A DNA stretch of 18,326 nucleotides from an uncultured Clostridia bacterium (GTDB lineage: Bacteria; Bacillota; Clostridia; Peptostreptococcales; Anaerovoracaceae). The notes beneath the pieces were generated by a model. That model worked only from the letters and a program-made list of their open reading frames with translations. It was not told the origin of the DNA and did not search any database. The stretch lies in assembly GCA_938046095.1 (NCBI GenBank), contig CALIXS010000022.1, forward strand, positions 1 to 18,326. The letters are read 5' to 3'. Positions 1-7,443 of the stretch are shown piece by piece (within the stretch, counting starts at the first letter, position 1; each line of letters opens with the position of its first letter). The position numbers were made by a program, and so were the translations under genes.

Positions 1-41
1 TGTACTACACAGGAAGCGTTCTCAAAAAGGTTGTCCGAAAT

Positions 42-722
42 TTAGTCTAGCACCAGAATAGAAACAAGCAGAGCTGCAAATATAAAAGTCAAAAATGTGT
101 CTTTGAATGTTATGTTAAGTTTTGTGAATGCTGTTCTGGGCGCGGGATTGTCCAATCCTCGAGTGATCGATGCTGCCGAGAGCTCTTCCGCAATGGTAGA
201 TGCCCGAACTAAAAGCGGTGTAATAAAGCCTTCAAATACAAGCGCCGGTCGTAGTCTCAGATTTCGCAAAGAAAATCCTATTCCTCGAAGTGACATGGCA
301 TCTCGCACGTGAGAAATTTCTTCTTTTGCAGTAGGGAAAAAACGCATGGCAACTGCAAAAGTAATGACAAAGGCACGAGGAATCTTCATTGCATAAAGTC
401 CTGTTACCATTTCACTGACCGCTGTTGTTTTCAAAAATGTTTGTCCATAGAGCATGATTGGCATGCACATTCTTATACATAAAACAATCATTAAAATCAT
501 GCTGCTCAAAGTTGCCGGTATATAATTTGAAAAAATAATAAATAAAAGCAATAAAGCATAAGCAGCAGTGAATTTTATTGTCTTTTTTCTTTGTCCGAGA
601 AGAAAAGAAAGTAAACATACAATGATAAAGACAATACTCCCATATATAATATCCTTTGCGGAAAACGCCACTAAACTGATAAGTATCAACAAAAAGAATT
701 TACAGCGCACATCAAGTTTCAA
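42..722 (-). CDS. EcfT-like energy-coupling factor transmembrane protein (orphan in window)
   Basis: 226-aa membrane protein of the EcfT (CbiQ-like) family. EcfT couples ATP hydrolysis by cytoplasmic EcfA ATPases to an S component that binds the substrate. Hydrophobic segments fill residues about 8-95. The cytoplasmic coupling region carries MRFFPT (126-131) and the two short Arg motifs typical of EcfT, SLRG (144-147) and ITRG (186-189); a last hydrophobic stretch ends the protein. It matches the EcfT at 3530-4234 closely in these blocks, so the family call is firm. The start is a TTG at 722-720 preceded by GGGAGA on the minus strand; no better ATG is in frame. No S component lies upstream of it, unlike the two other ECF units here, and the 41 bases after its stop contain no ATPase start. 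Its partners must be beyond the edge or encoded elsewhere. It is divergent from the AraC regulator, which may control it. Substrate unknown. Confidence 0.85.
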   Translation of the reverse strand: MKLDVRCKFFLLILISLVAFSAKDIIYGSIVFIIVCLLSFLLGQRKKTIKFTAAYALLLLFIIFSNYIPATLSSMILMIVLCIRMCMPIMLYGQTFLKTTAVSEMVTGLYAMKIPRAFVITFAVAMRFFPTAKEEISHVRDAMSLRGIGFSLRNLRLRPALVFEGFITPLLVRASTIAEELSAASITRGLDNPAPRTAFTKLNITFKDTFLTFIFAALLVSILVLD

Positions 723-771
723 ATCGGTTATCTCCCTTGAAATATTAGCCTGGTTGTGCTAAAATCGCATT

Positions 772-789
772 AGTTAGCTATATCTAACT
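772..789. promoter_or_regulatory. Palindromic operator candidate AGTTAG-N6-CTAACT, copy 1
   Basis: Perfect 6+6 inverted repeat with a 6-base centre (CTATAT) in the divergent gap between the EcfT-like gene and the AraC gene. The same two half-sites with the same spacing recur at 2887-2904 before the S component of ECF unit 1. Here it lies 5 bases upstream of a TATAAT at 795-800, where it would cover the -35 position of a plus-strand promoter. No T-tract follows, so it is not a terminator. The half-site resembles the GTTAG/CTAAC core of DtxR/IdeR-type boxes, but the spacing is wider. The regulator is unknown. Confidence 0.6.
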
Positions 790-794
790 GAAAG

Positions 795-800
795 TATAAT
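795..800 (+). promoter_or_regulatory. Candidate -10 box of the araC-family gene
   Basis: TATAAT hexamer about 90 bases before the regulator start. The 17-base-spaced position upstream (772-777, AGTTAG) is a poor -35 and forms half of the palindrome, which would suit a promoter that depends on or is blocked by a DNA-binding protein. Support is sequence match only. Confidence 0.4.
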
Positions 801-888
801 ATATCCTCATTCGTTTGAGCAATAGATTGAATGTGTATATGTCTTTTCTCAAAAGAAAAATGTCTGATAGAAAAAATGGAGATGCGTA

Positions 889-1887
889 ATGATAAATATA
901 ATAAGCTCCACGTGTAATGATATGGGAATGGTAAAAAATAATGAAAACAATCCCTTTGGTTGTGGTTCTTTCTTTCAGGGAGATGGTCATATAACGCAGG
1001 GGTATTTTTGGTTTCTGCCTCATGGAGAGCATTTTGTAATTACAAAATGTGATTTTTATTTTTTAAAAGATACAGAGCTTAGAATGCCGAACGATTCGCT
1101 TTATATCTCGCTTCGCCTCGAATATGCAAAGCATCTTCCTCCGGGCAAAATCATAGCTTACTTAGAGGAAAACGGCGCCCCTGTAAATACTTTAATGCGC
1201 AAAGGAAGTCGCGTTGCTTATACCGAAGTTCTATATTCTCCGTCATTCTATAAAATGCATCTTGAAACTCTTTTTACGGCACAAAAAGCAAGCCCGCTTG
1301 AGATTTTGAAAAATATGGGCGGCGAGCACAATTGGTCAGCCGAAATCATGAATGTTCTAAAAAAAATATATGCATGTTCTCTAAACGGAATGGCCGCAGA
1401 GCTATATTACATAGCAGGTGCTTATGCTCTGATGTCGGCGGTGCTCGAAATGGGAAACGGAAGATTGCCTAAAAAAAGCACGGATTATGAAAGCATCGTT
1501 CATGTTATTCAGTATATTGATGATAATTTTTCGCGCACAATAAAATTGACGGAGCTTTCCAGATTAGCGAATATGAGTACAACAAAGCTAAAAAATTTGT
1601 TCAGGCAATTTACGGGGTGTACCGTTACTGAATACATTCTGTCAAAAAAAACCGACTATGCGTCTCATTTATTGGCTGATTCTGATTTATCTATAGAAGA
1701 GCTCGCAAAAAAAGTGGGGTTTGATACTGCTGCCGGTTTTTCTACTTCGTTTAAGAAACAAACCGGTATACCTCCATCAGAATACAGAAAGCGAATTGAA
1801 TTTAACTGTCTGAAGAATCCATCAGAAGTCGCAAACCTCACATTTGAGAGCAACGATACTGAAAACACAATCCAATCGATATATTGA
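889..1887 (+). CDS. AraC/XylS-family transcriptional regulator
   Basis: 332-aa DNA-binding regulator. The C-terminal part (about residues 203-303) is a standard AraC domain with two helix-turn-helix units, at roughly 218-240 (KLTELSRLANMSTTKL) and 266-290 (DLSIEELAKKVGFDTAAGF), closing with the family signature FKKQTGIPPSEYRK. The N-terminal 190 residues have no clear match to an AraC cupin; the layout recalls the PchR/YbtA group that senses iron-siderophore complexes, but that is an inference from context. Start ATG 889 has GGAG at 878-881. It is divergent from the EcfT-like gene and is followed by a strong terminator, so it is monocistronic. Likely target: the divergent ECF gene and perhaps the larger cluster. 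Confidence 0.9.
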   Translation: MINIISSTCNDMGMVKNNENNPFGCGSFFQGDGHITQGYFWFLPHGEHFVITKCDFYFLKDTELRMPNDSLYISLRLEYAKHLPPGKIIAYLEENGAPVNTLMRKGSRVAYTEVLYSPSFYKMHLETLFTAQKASPLEILKNMGGEHNWSAEIMNVLKKIYACSLNGMAAELYYIAGAYALMSAVLEMGNGRLPKKSTDYESIVHVIQYIDDNFSRTIKLTELSRLANMSTTKLKNLFRQFTGCTVTEYILSKKTDYASHLLADSDLSIEELAKKVGFDTAAGFSTSFKKQTGIPPSEYRKRIEFNCLKNPSEVANLTFESNDTENTIQSIY

Positions 1888-1899
1888 AAAACGTTAAAG

Positions 1900-1929
1900 C
1901 ATTACAATTGAGGAAATTGCAGTGTTTTT
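1900..1929 (+). terminator. Rho-independent terminator after the AraC-family gene
   Basis: CATTACAATT and AATTGCAGTG pair as a 10-position stem with one A-C mismatch and one T-G wobble around a GAGGA loop, followed directly by TTTTTC. It begins 12 bases after the regulator stop. The stem is AT-rich but the shape and T-run are right. Confidence 0.7.
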
Positions 1930-1942
1930 CTTTGCAATCTTT

Positions 1943-2080
1943 GACAAAAGCAGAGAATATACCGTCAACGTCGGCAGGTCCGAAATTGATTTCGCGGCAG
2001 TTCGTCAAAACGAAAAGCTCTACATGCAGGTCACGCCTCAACTGTTACGAAACGCTGCATGCATAACGCCTCAACATCCG
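1943..2080 (+). pseudogene. Remnant resembling the C-terminal part of a DUF4143 (AAA) ATPase
   Basis: Read from 1943 the frame gives a peptide including EYTVNVGRSEIDFAAVRQNE followed by KLYMQVTPQL. This has the shape of the hallmark block near the C-terminus of ATP-binding proteins with a DUF4143 domain (EIDFVA, then YIQVT). There is no start codon, no upstream ATPase domain (the terminator lies immediately before) and the usual downstream TxERE/YPK block is not seen before the stop. I take it as a decayed gene fragment. Such ATPases are common, mobile-looking genes in Treponema and Firmicutes. The match is by eye over about 35 residues. Confidence 0.5.
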
Positions 2081-2180
2081 GCGGTACGGTAATGAACAAT
2101 GGATTTGAAACGTATTATCGTGTTTTTGAAATAGCCGGAATCCGAATCACCCGGTAACCGGAGTATTTTTCTGAAACGTG

Positions 2181-2209
2181 TTGACCAAAAATATAAATCG
2201 TGTTAATAT
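2181..2209 (+). promoter_or_regulatory. Sigma70-type promoter of the tetR gene and probably the operon
   Basis: TTGACC (2181-2186), a spacer of exactly 17 bases, then TAATAT (2204-2209), with a TGn extension directly before the -10. This is the best promoter in the window. Transcription would begin near 2216, inside the palindrome that overlaps the -10, and run into tetR 36 bases later. Confidence 0.8.
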
Positions 2210-2234
2210 ACCAGTGGTATATACCGGTGGAATA
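2207..2234. promoter_or_regulatory. Tandem TetR-type operator overlapping the promoter
   Basis: TATACCAGTGGTATA (2207-2221) is a perfect palindrome of 7+1+7. A second copy, TATACCGGTGGAATA (2220-2234), begins 13 bases later and shares two bases with the first, matching at 13 of 15 positions. The pair spans the end of the -10, the start site and the leader up to 17 bases before the tetR ATG. This is the usual position for an autorepressing TetR-family protein, so binding by the adjacent TetR is inferred. Confidence 0.7.
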
Positions 2235-2251
2235 TAAACTTGAGGGCTGCA

Positions 2252-2866
2252 ATGAAAATATCGGAAACGCAACAAAAAATATTAAATGTCGGTAAACGGG
2301 AATTTTTGGAAAAAGGCTTTAAGGATGCATCCCTTAGAAGGATTGTATCGGAAGCGGGCTTTACCAAGGGGGCTTTTTACGGATATTATCCGGACAAAGC
2401 GGCTTTGTTTGAAGCGCTTGTTTCTGAGGCGGCAGATGGACTGAGGGAGCAGTTTAAGGCGGCACAGGATGCGCATTTCGATTTGATTCCCGAAAATAAG
2501 GCGGCTGAGAGCAGGGAGCTGTCTACAAAATATCTTTTGCACTTTGTGAATTATATTTATGATCATTTTGATGAATTTAAGCTTGTCGTTTGCTGCTCGG
2601 AAGGGACGAAATATGCGGATTATATTCATGAACTTGTAGAGCTTGATGTGTCCCGTACGGAGAAATACTTTGCCATACTCAGGGAGAAAGGCAAAATGAG
2701 GGGGAATGTGAGGCATGAGCTTCATCATATGATTACAAGCGCATATTTTACGGCTGCATTTGAAACCGTCGTCCATGATATGACGAGGGACGAGGCGATC
2801 GGATATGTTGAGGAGCTGGCGATTTTTTTTAATTCCGGTTGGGAGGGACTTCTAAGGCTTATGTAG
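2252..2866 (+). CDS. TetR/AcrR-family transcriptional regulator
   Basis: 204-aa one-component repressor. The N-terminal TetR helix-turn-helix occupies about residues 8-52 with the family pattern KREFLEKGFKDASLRRIVSEAGFTKGAFYGYYPDKAAL-like spacing: recognition helix near 38-46 (TKGAFYGYY), then DKAALFEAL leading into the ligand-binding helices. The C-terminal part is all-helical and unassigned. I choose ATG 2252 over the in-frame TTG at 2240 because GAGGG (2242-2246) sits 5 bases before it. First gene of the long operon, separated by 60 bases from ECF unit 1. It likely represses itself and, by read-through, the genes behind it, with relief by a small ligand handled by the transporters. The ligand cannot be inferred. 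Confidence 0.92.
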   Translation: MKISETQQKILNVGKREFLEKGFKDASLRRIVSEAGFTKGAFYGYYPDKAALFEALVSEAADGLREQFKAAQDAHFDLIPENKAAESRELSTKYLLHFVNYIYDHFDEFKLVVCCSEGTKYADYIHELVELDVSRTEKYFAILREKGKMRGNVRHELHHMITSAYFTAAFETVVHDMTRDEAIGYVEELAIFFNSGWEGLLRLM

Positions 2867-2886
2867 GCCTTAAAATTTTCTATTGG

Positions 2887-2904
2887 AGTTAGACGTGTCT
2901 AACT
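2887..2904. promoter_or_regulatory. Palindromic operator candidate AGTTAG-N6-CTAACT, copy 2
   Basis: Half-sites and spacing are identical to those at 772-789. Here the palindrome extends to 8+8 (AGTTAGAC and GTCTAACT around GT). It lies in the 60-base gap between tetR and the first ECF gene, 22 bases before the latter's start. Bound protein here would block entry or read-through into the transporter genes. A weak hairpin terminator for tetR is the alternative, but copy 1 makes an operator more likely. Confidence 0.6.
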
Positions 2905-2926
2905 TTATTGTTCAGGAAGGATTTCG

Positions 2927-3529
2927 GTGATTATTATGAATAAAAATGGACTGCAAACAAGAGATTACATTTCCATAGGGGTTTTTTCGCTTATTTATTT
3001 TGTGATCGCATTTGTGATAGGCGGTATTGCTCAGATGACACCTGTTACTTTCCCTTTTATGCCGATGGCAGTTGCCTTTTTCGCCGGCAGTGTTTTTATG
3101 CTGTATGTGTCGAAGATACCGAAACACGGCTCTATATCCATACTCGGAATACTTGCCGGGATCTTGTTATTCGTTACGGGTATGTTTTGGATGATGTCCG
3201 TGTTCTTCGTCATATTCGGATTTATTGCGGATTTTGTCTGCTCGACGGGAAGCTTCCGGTCGTTCAAAAGAAACTTGCTGGCATATTGCATATTCGCATT
3301 ATCTCCGATGGGCGCTTATGTTCCTATGGTTCTAATACCTGCGCAGTTTGACGAGTTTATGCAGAGGAAAGGTGATGTTTCTTCCTTTACAGGAATTATC
3401 AATGATATCAGAGCAAATTGGTGGGCTATTCCTCTGATGATTTCAGGAACGCTTATTTGTGCGGTAATCGGCGGATTTATCGGCAAAAAAATGTTGAAAA
3501 AACATTTTGAAAAAGTGGGGATCGTATAA
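2927..3529 (+). CDS. ECF transporter S component, Trep_Strep/MptD type (ECF unit 1)
   Basis: 200-aa integral membrane protein, the substrate-binding subunit of an ECF importer. Hydrophobic segments lie near residues 13-35, 42-62, 70-85, 88-105, 117-140 and 166-188. The last residues, GKKMLKKHFEKVGIV, match the C-terminal KKHFEKAG tail that marks the Trep_Strep group and recur in the S protein at 10536. The GTG at 2927 is preferred because AGGAAGG (2914-2920) is 6 bases upstream; the alternative ATG at 2936 would be 15 away. The stop abuts the EcfT start. Substrates of this group are mostly unproven. Heme has been shown for other ECF S proteins in Gram-positives, and context here suggests an iron compound. 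Confidence 0.88.
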   Translation: MIIMNKNGLQTRDYISIGVFSLIYFVIAFVIGGIAQMTPVTFPFMPMAVAFFAGSVFMLYVSKIPKHGSISILGILAGILLFVTGMFWMMSVFFVIFGFIADFVCSTGSFRSFKRNLLAYCIFALSPMGAYVPMVLIPAQFDEFMQRKGDVSSFTGIINDIRANWWAIPLMISGTLICAVIGGFIGKKMLKKHFEKVGIV

Positions 3530-4234
3530 ATGAGACTGGATCCCAGAACGAAGCTGCTTATTTTATCTATAACCGGCATTTCCGTTTTTCTTAATAAAAG
3601 TATAGTTATAGAGTGTTTTTTTACGGTAATACCCACATTATTGTTTTTATATAAAAAGGAGCTTCGGATCGTTTTAAGGTACGGCGCCCTTTTTATCGCT
3701 TTGTTGATGATACAGCTGCTTGTCGTTCCGAAGCTGCCCGTTATGGTCGGAGGCATCGTATATATGTTTGATGTCTATATAAGAAAGCTTATACCGTGCT
3801 TTATGCTGGGCTCGTTTTTGATACGCACGACAAAGGTAAGCACCTTCTTGGCAGCGCTCGGCCGGCTGCATTTGCCGAAAGGCTTTACCATTGCACTTTC
3901 TATAACACTGCGATATTTTCCGACAATGGCTGAGGAGTGGAGTTCTATCAAAGACGCCATGGCGCTTCGCGGGATAAGCGTTTCTCCTGCGGGGACTCTG
4001 TGCCATCCGGTAAGAATAATGGAATATGTATATGTGCCTATGCTTGTATCCGCTTCCAAAATTTCCGATGAAATCACACAGGCTGCCATCACAAGAGGAA
4101 TTGATCATTTCGGAAGGCGCAGCTGCATGGAGAAGGTCTGCTTTTCATGCGGAGATGTTCTGATTGTAATCATGTACATAGGAATCATTTGTATGATGCT
4201 TTTTGATTTTTTACGGGGAGGAATACTTCCGTGA
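3530..4234 (+). CDS. EcfT energy-coupling transmembrane protein (ECF unit 1)
   Basis: 234-aa EcfT. It bridges the S protein and the fused ATPase encoded next door. Hydrophobic helices occupy about residues 8-100; the coupling region has LRYFPT (127-132), ALRG (145-148) and ITRG (187-190), both Arg motifs intact, then a final membrane helix near 208-228. It begins on the base after the S-gene stop and overlaps the next gene by 4 bases (GTGA), so the three subunits are translationally coupled. It is more similar in the coupling blocks to the orphan EcfT at 42-722 than to the one at 11150. Confidence 0.92.
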   Translation: MRLDPRTKLLILSITGISVFLNKSIVIECFFTVIPTLLFLYKKELRIVLRYGALFIALLMIQLLVVPKLPVMVGGIVYMFDVYIRKLIPCFMLGSFLIRTTKVSTFLAALGRLHLPKGFTIALSITLRYFPTMAEEWSSIKDAMALRGISVSPAGTLCHPVRIMEYVYVPMLVSASKISDEITQAAITRGIDHFGRRSCMEKVCFSCGDVLIVIMYIGIICMMLFDFLRGGILP

Positions 4235-5676
4235 TTGAATTTGAAAAGCTGTCCTTTGCTTACAAGGACATGGAGACGGGTTCCCTGTATGAAGTGCGGT
4301 TAAGTATCCCGAAAGGGCAATGTGTTCTTTTGTGCGGTGAATCCGGCTGCGGAAAAACGACTCTTACGAGATTGGTAAACGGACTGATTCCTCATTTCTT
4401 TGAAGGAAGGCTTTCAGGTAAAGCAACCGTAGAAGGTGTGGATGTTGTCAAGACTGAAATTTCAACGCTTTCCGATATTGTGGGTACTGTTTTCCAAAAT
4501 CCGCGAACGCAATTTTTCAATACGGATACAGACAGTGAAATTATCTTCGGACTCGAAAACAGAGCCCTTGAACCGAAAAAAATAGAACGGCAGCTTGAAA
4601 AAGTCGTTAAGGATCTGCATATAGAAAAACTGAGGAGATGCAGTATTTTTCGGCTTTCCGGCGGAGAAAAACAAAAAATTGCCTTTGCATCGGTATATGC
4701 CGCAAATCCGGATATCTTTGTCCTGGATGAACCTTCGTCCAATCTGGATTTTCAATCTGTAATCGATCTGAAATGGCTTATAAAAGGGATAAAAGAACAG
4801 GGAAAGACTGTCATTATTGCCGAACACCGCCTGTGGTACTTAATGGATATTGCGGACAGGGTCGTTTTAATGAAGAACGGCCAGATCTCCAAAGATATGA
4901 ATATACGTGATTTCCTGAATCTCCCGACGGAACGGATAAAGCGCATGGGGCTTCGATGCCGGGATTTTTCTGAAATCGAGGCATGCACAAATGTTAAGGG
5001 GAATTCAGAACGTTTTCTGGAATTAAAAGATATTGCGGCCAAATATGAGAAGCGTACCGTTATTCAAAATGTTTCCTTTACGGCAGGCGGCGGGGAAATC
5101 ATTGCAATAACAGGTGAAAACGGTGCGGGCAAGACAACACTTGCACGCACCGTATGCGGACTGATAAAAGAAAGTTCGGGAAGCATATCTGTGAATGGGA
5201 GAAAGCTGTCGTCAAAGGAGCGCATAAAAAAATCTTACATGGTTATGCAGGATGTCGGGCACCAGCTTTTTACGGACAGTGTGGAGACTGAATGTAAACT
5301 TGGAACCGAAGCGGCAAGTGATGCTTACATTGATGAAACCCTGTTGACACTTTCACTTGCGGAATTAAAGAGCAGGCATCCTCTGTCGCTCTCGGGAGGA
5401 CAGAAGCAGCGTCTTGCAGTCGCGATCAGTTTGCTTTGTAATAAGGAAATCCTTATTTTCGACGAACCGACGAGCGGACTTGACTTAAAAAGCATGCGGG
5501 AAGTGGGAGCTATGATAGAAAAAATTTCCGCACAGGGAAAAATTCTTCTTATCATTACACATGATATCGAATTTATAAAAACGATATGCTCGCGGGTCTT
5601 GATCCTATCAGGCGGTAAAATTATTGCCGATTTGGGAGAAACGGAAAAGGGAAATGTCGAGGAGTATCTGTTATAG
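4231..5676 (+). CDS. Fused EcfA-EcfA ABC ATPase (ECF unit 1)
   Basis: 481-aa protein with two complete ABC nucleotide-binding domains in tandem, doing the work of EcfA1 plus EcfA2. Domain 1: Walker A GESGCGKT (36-43), Q-loop Gln 89, LSGGE (142-146), Walker B VLDEP with Glu 167, His 199. Domain 2: Walker A GENGAGKT (295-302), Q-loop Gln 340, LSGGQ (387-391), IFDEP with Glu 412, His 444. All catalytic residues are present. Start is GTG 4231, with GGGGAGGA upstream, overlapping the ecfT stop. The dedicated, fused form means this ECF unit probably does not share a housekeeping ATPase. The ABC half-transporter follows after 12 bases. Confidence 0.95.
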   Translation: MIEFEKLSFAYKDMETGSLYEVRLSIPKGQCVLLCGESGCGKTTLTRLVNGLIPHFFEGRLSGKATVEGVDVVKTEISTLSDIVGTVFQNPRTQFFNTDTDSEIIFGLENRALEPKKIERQLEKVVKDLHIEKLRRCSIFRLSGGEKQKIAFASVYAANPDIFVLDEPSSNLDFQSVIDLKWLIKGIKEQGKTVIIAEHRLWYLMDIADRVVLMKNGQISKDMNIRDFLNLPTERIKRMGLRCRDFSEIEACTNVKGNSERFLELKDIAAKYEKRTVIQNVSFTAGGGEIIAITGENGAGKTTLARTVCGLIKESSGSISVNGRKLSSKERIKKSYMVMQDVGHQLFTDSVETECKLGTEAASDAYIDETLLTLSLAELKSRHPLSLSGGQKQRLAVAISLLCNKEILIFDEPTSGLDLKSMREVGAMIEKISAQGKILLIITHDIEFIKTICSRVLILSGGKIIADLGETEKGNVEEYLL

Positions 5677-5688
5677 GAGGATGCTGAA

Positions 5689-7443
5689 ATGAAGAACAGC
5701 AATAAAAGTACATTACATCAATTGTTCGGGTTTGCGGATTCCTGCAGAGGTCTGCTTTTCAGTTCGGTTCTTTTTGCCGTGTTAGGCGCGGGCTTCGGAA
5801 TAATTCCGTATATAGCAGTCTCGCGGATTATCATTCGAATATGCTCCGGCGATTATGGTTTGAGACATGTAATTATGATGGCATTGATCGCGCTTTCGGG
5901 GTATCTTTTGCAGCTGTGCTTTTCGACTGTTTCTACTGTACGATCACACAGGGCTGCATTTACCATACTGAAAAATATTCGTACAGCGCTTATAAAAAAA
6001 CTGTCACGAGTACCCATGGGGTTTGTTATAGATACGCCTTCCGGTAAATTCAAGACCATGATAGTTGATACAGTGGAGAAATTGGAGCTTCCTCTTGCAC
6101 ACATGATACCGGAACTGACAGCTAATATTATGATTCCCGTTTTAATGCTTGTTTATTTCATGCTTCTTGATTGGAGACTCGCGCTTATTGCTTTTGCTAC
6201 TTTTCCCATCGGAATGCTCTGCTATATGGGAATGATGAAGGATTATGAGAAACGATATGCCAAAGTCCTTTCTGCCGCTAAAGCTATGGATGCGGCTACG
6301 GTCGAATATATAGGAGGGATAGAGGTAGTCAAAGCCTTTAATCAAAGCAGTTCTTCTTATCGTAAATATGCAGATGCTGCGGAGGAAAATGAAAAATTCA
6401 AATCGGAATGGTTCAGAAAAACAAATCCTTACTATGCCGCAGGCCTTGCAATAGCACCTTCCAGTCTGCTTGGAGTTCTTCCTGTCGGCAGTTTGTTTTA
6501 CATAAACGGAAGCATAAGTGCGGGTGACTTTATATCTTGTATTATCCTGTCATTAGGTCTTATTGCTCCTTTGATCCAGGCGCTGAGATATACGGACAGT
6601 TTTGCCATGGTAGATTCGACTGTTAAAGAAATCGGAAAGCTTTTAGATACAAAAGAGCTGAAACGACCGGAAGAACCTGCAAAGCTTGAAGGGGAAAGGG
6701 TGGAATTTTCACGGGTATGCTTCGCTTACGACGACATGGAGGTTTTGCACAATCTTTCATTTACAGCCGAAGCAAATGAAATGACAGCCTTTGTCGGACC
6801 GTCGGGATCGGGGAAATCCACTGTCGCACGATTGATTGCTTCCTTCTGGGAGGCGGGAAGCGGAACGGTCAAAATTGGAGGCACCGATGTGCGAAACATG
6901 CCTCTTTCACAGATTATGGAGTATGTCGCATATGTTTCACAGGACAATTACCTGTTTCATCTTTCCGTAAGGGAAAACATACGGCTCGGAAAGCCTGATG
7001 CTGCGGACGGGGAAATTGAAGAGGCTGCCGAAAAAGCATCCTGTCACGATTTTATTACATCTCTTCCAAAGGGATATGACACCGTCGTCGGGGACAGCGG
7101 AAGTAATCTTTCAGGCGGTGAAAGGCAGCGCATCGCTATTGCGAGGGCGATATTAAAGGACAGTCCGATAGTTATTTTAGATGAAGCTACCGCGTTTACA
7201 GATCCGGAAAACGAATCGGTTATACAGCGTTCCATAAGCAAATTAGTGGAAGGAAAAACTCTGATTGTAATTGCGCATCGCCTTTCAACTATTATGAAAG
7301 CCGATAAGATTATAGTTATGAATAAAGGAAATAAAGAAGCCGAAGGCACACACTCAAAGCTGATCGAAAACTGTTCTCTCTACAGAGACCTTTGGAATGC
7401 CCATATAAGCACTATAGATACCAAGGAGGTGATGTCGGCATGA
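5689..7443 (+). CDS. ABC half-transporter (exporter fold, YbtP/IrtA-like)
   Basis: 584-aa protein: six-helix type membrane domain (about 1-320) fused to one ATPase domain. Walker A GPSGSGKS (370-377), Q-loop Gln 418, LSGGE (474-478), DEA (498-500) with catalytic Glu 499, His 530 are intact; the D-loop reads AFTD rather than the common SALD. AGGAGG (5675-5680) precedes the ATG by 8 bases. It overlaps the next gene by 4 bases (ATGA) and the two surely form a heterodimer. Exporter-fold pairs of this kind act as multidrug exporters in most cases, but YbtP/YbtQ and IrtA/IrtB import iron siderophores. Location inside an ECF operon argues for the latter class; direction of transport is an inference. 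Confidence 0.9.
   Translation: MKNSNKSTLHQLFGFADSCRGLLFSSVLFAVLGAGFGIIPYIAVSRIIIRICSGDYGLRHVIMMALIALSGYLLQLCFSTVSTVRSHRAAFTILKNIRTALIKKLSRVPMGFVIDTPSGKFKTMIVDTVEKLELPLAHMIPELTANIMIPVLMLVYFMLLDWRLALIAFATFPIGMLCYMGMMKDYEKRYAKVLSAAKAMDAATVEYIGGIEVVKAFNQSSSSYRKYADAAEENEKFKSEWFRKTNPYYAAGLAIAPSSLLGVLPVGSLFYINGSISAGDFISCIILSLGLIAPLIQALRYTDSFAMVDSTVKEIGKLLDTKELKRPEEPAKLEGERVEFSRVCFAYDDMEVLHNLSFTAEANEMTAFVGPSGSGKSTVARLIASFWEAGSGTVKIGGTDVRNMPLSQIMEYVAYVSQDNYLFHLSVRENIRLGKPDAADGEIEEAAEKASCHDFITSLPKGYDTVVGDSGSNLSGGERQRIAIARAILKDSPIVILDEATAFTDPENESVIQRSISKLVEGKTLIVIAHRLSTIMKADKIIVMNKGNKEAEGTHSKLIENCSLYRDLWNAHISTIDTKEVMSA

Larger units (their letters stand above)
1888..2180. other. Gene-poor stretch between regulator genes
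   Basis: No intact gene. It holds the AraC-gene terminator, the DUF4143-like remnant and, at 2151-2161, a CCGGTAACCGG palindrome followed by TATTTTT. The palindrome might act as a weak terminator in front of the tetR promoter, but the usable stem is only 4 bp. Nothing else is recognised. Confidence 0.5.

Noticed and set aside
1..41. Insertion-sequence end or start of an EcfA gene at the left edge
   Set aside because: Too short to judge: no in-frame start with a ribosome-binding site on the minus strand and no matching inverted repeat elsewhere in the window.
772..789. Reading the AGTTAG palindrome as a terminator hairpin
   Set aside because: No T-run follows on either strand and it lies upstream of both divergent genes; the repeat at 2887-2904 favours an operator.
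772..789. A Fur box at the divergent gap
   Set aside because: The Fur consensus is built on GATAAT/ATTATC units, which are absent; the half-sites here are AGTTAG/CTAACT.
2151..2170. CCGGTAACCGG plus TATTTTT as a terminator
   Set aside because: The palindrome leaves at most a 4-bp stem with a 3-base loop; the stronger terminator for the AraC gene is at 1900-1929.
2282..2776. 164-codon open frame on the minus strand inside tetR
   Set aside because: It is fully antisense to a clear TetR gene, has no domain pattern or ribosome-binding site, and its composition mirrors the coding strand.
3316..4108. Minus-strand open frames of about 145 codons across the S and EcfT genes
   Set aside because: Shadows of membrane-protein genes with well-supported family motifs and overlapping starts on the plus strand.
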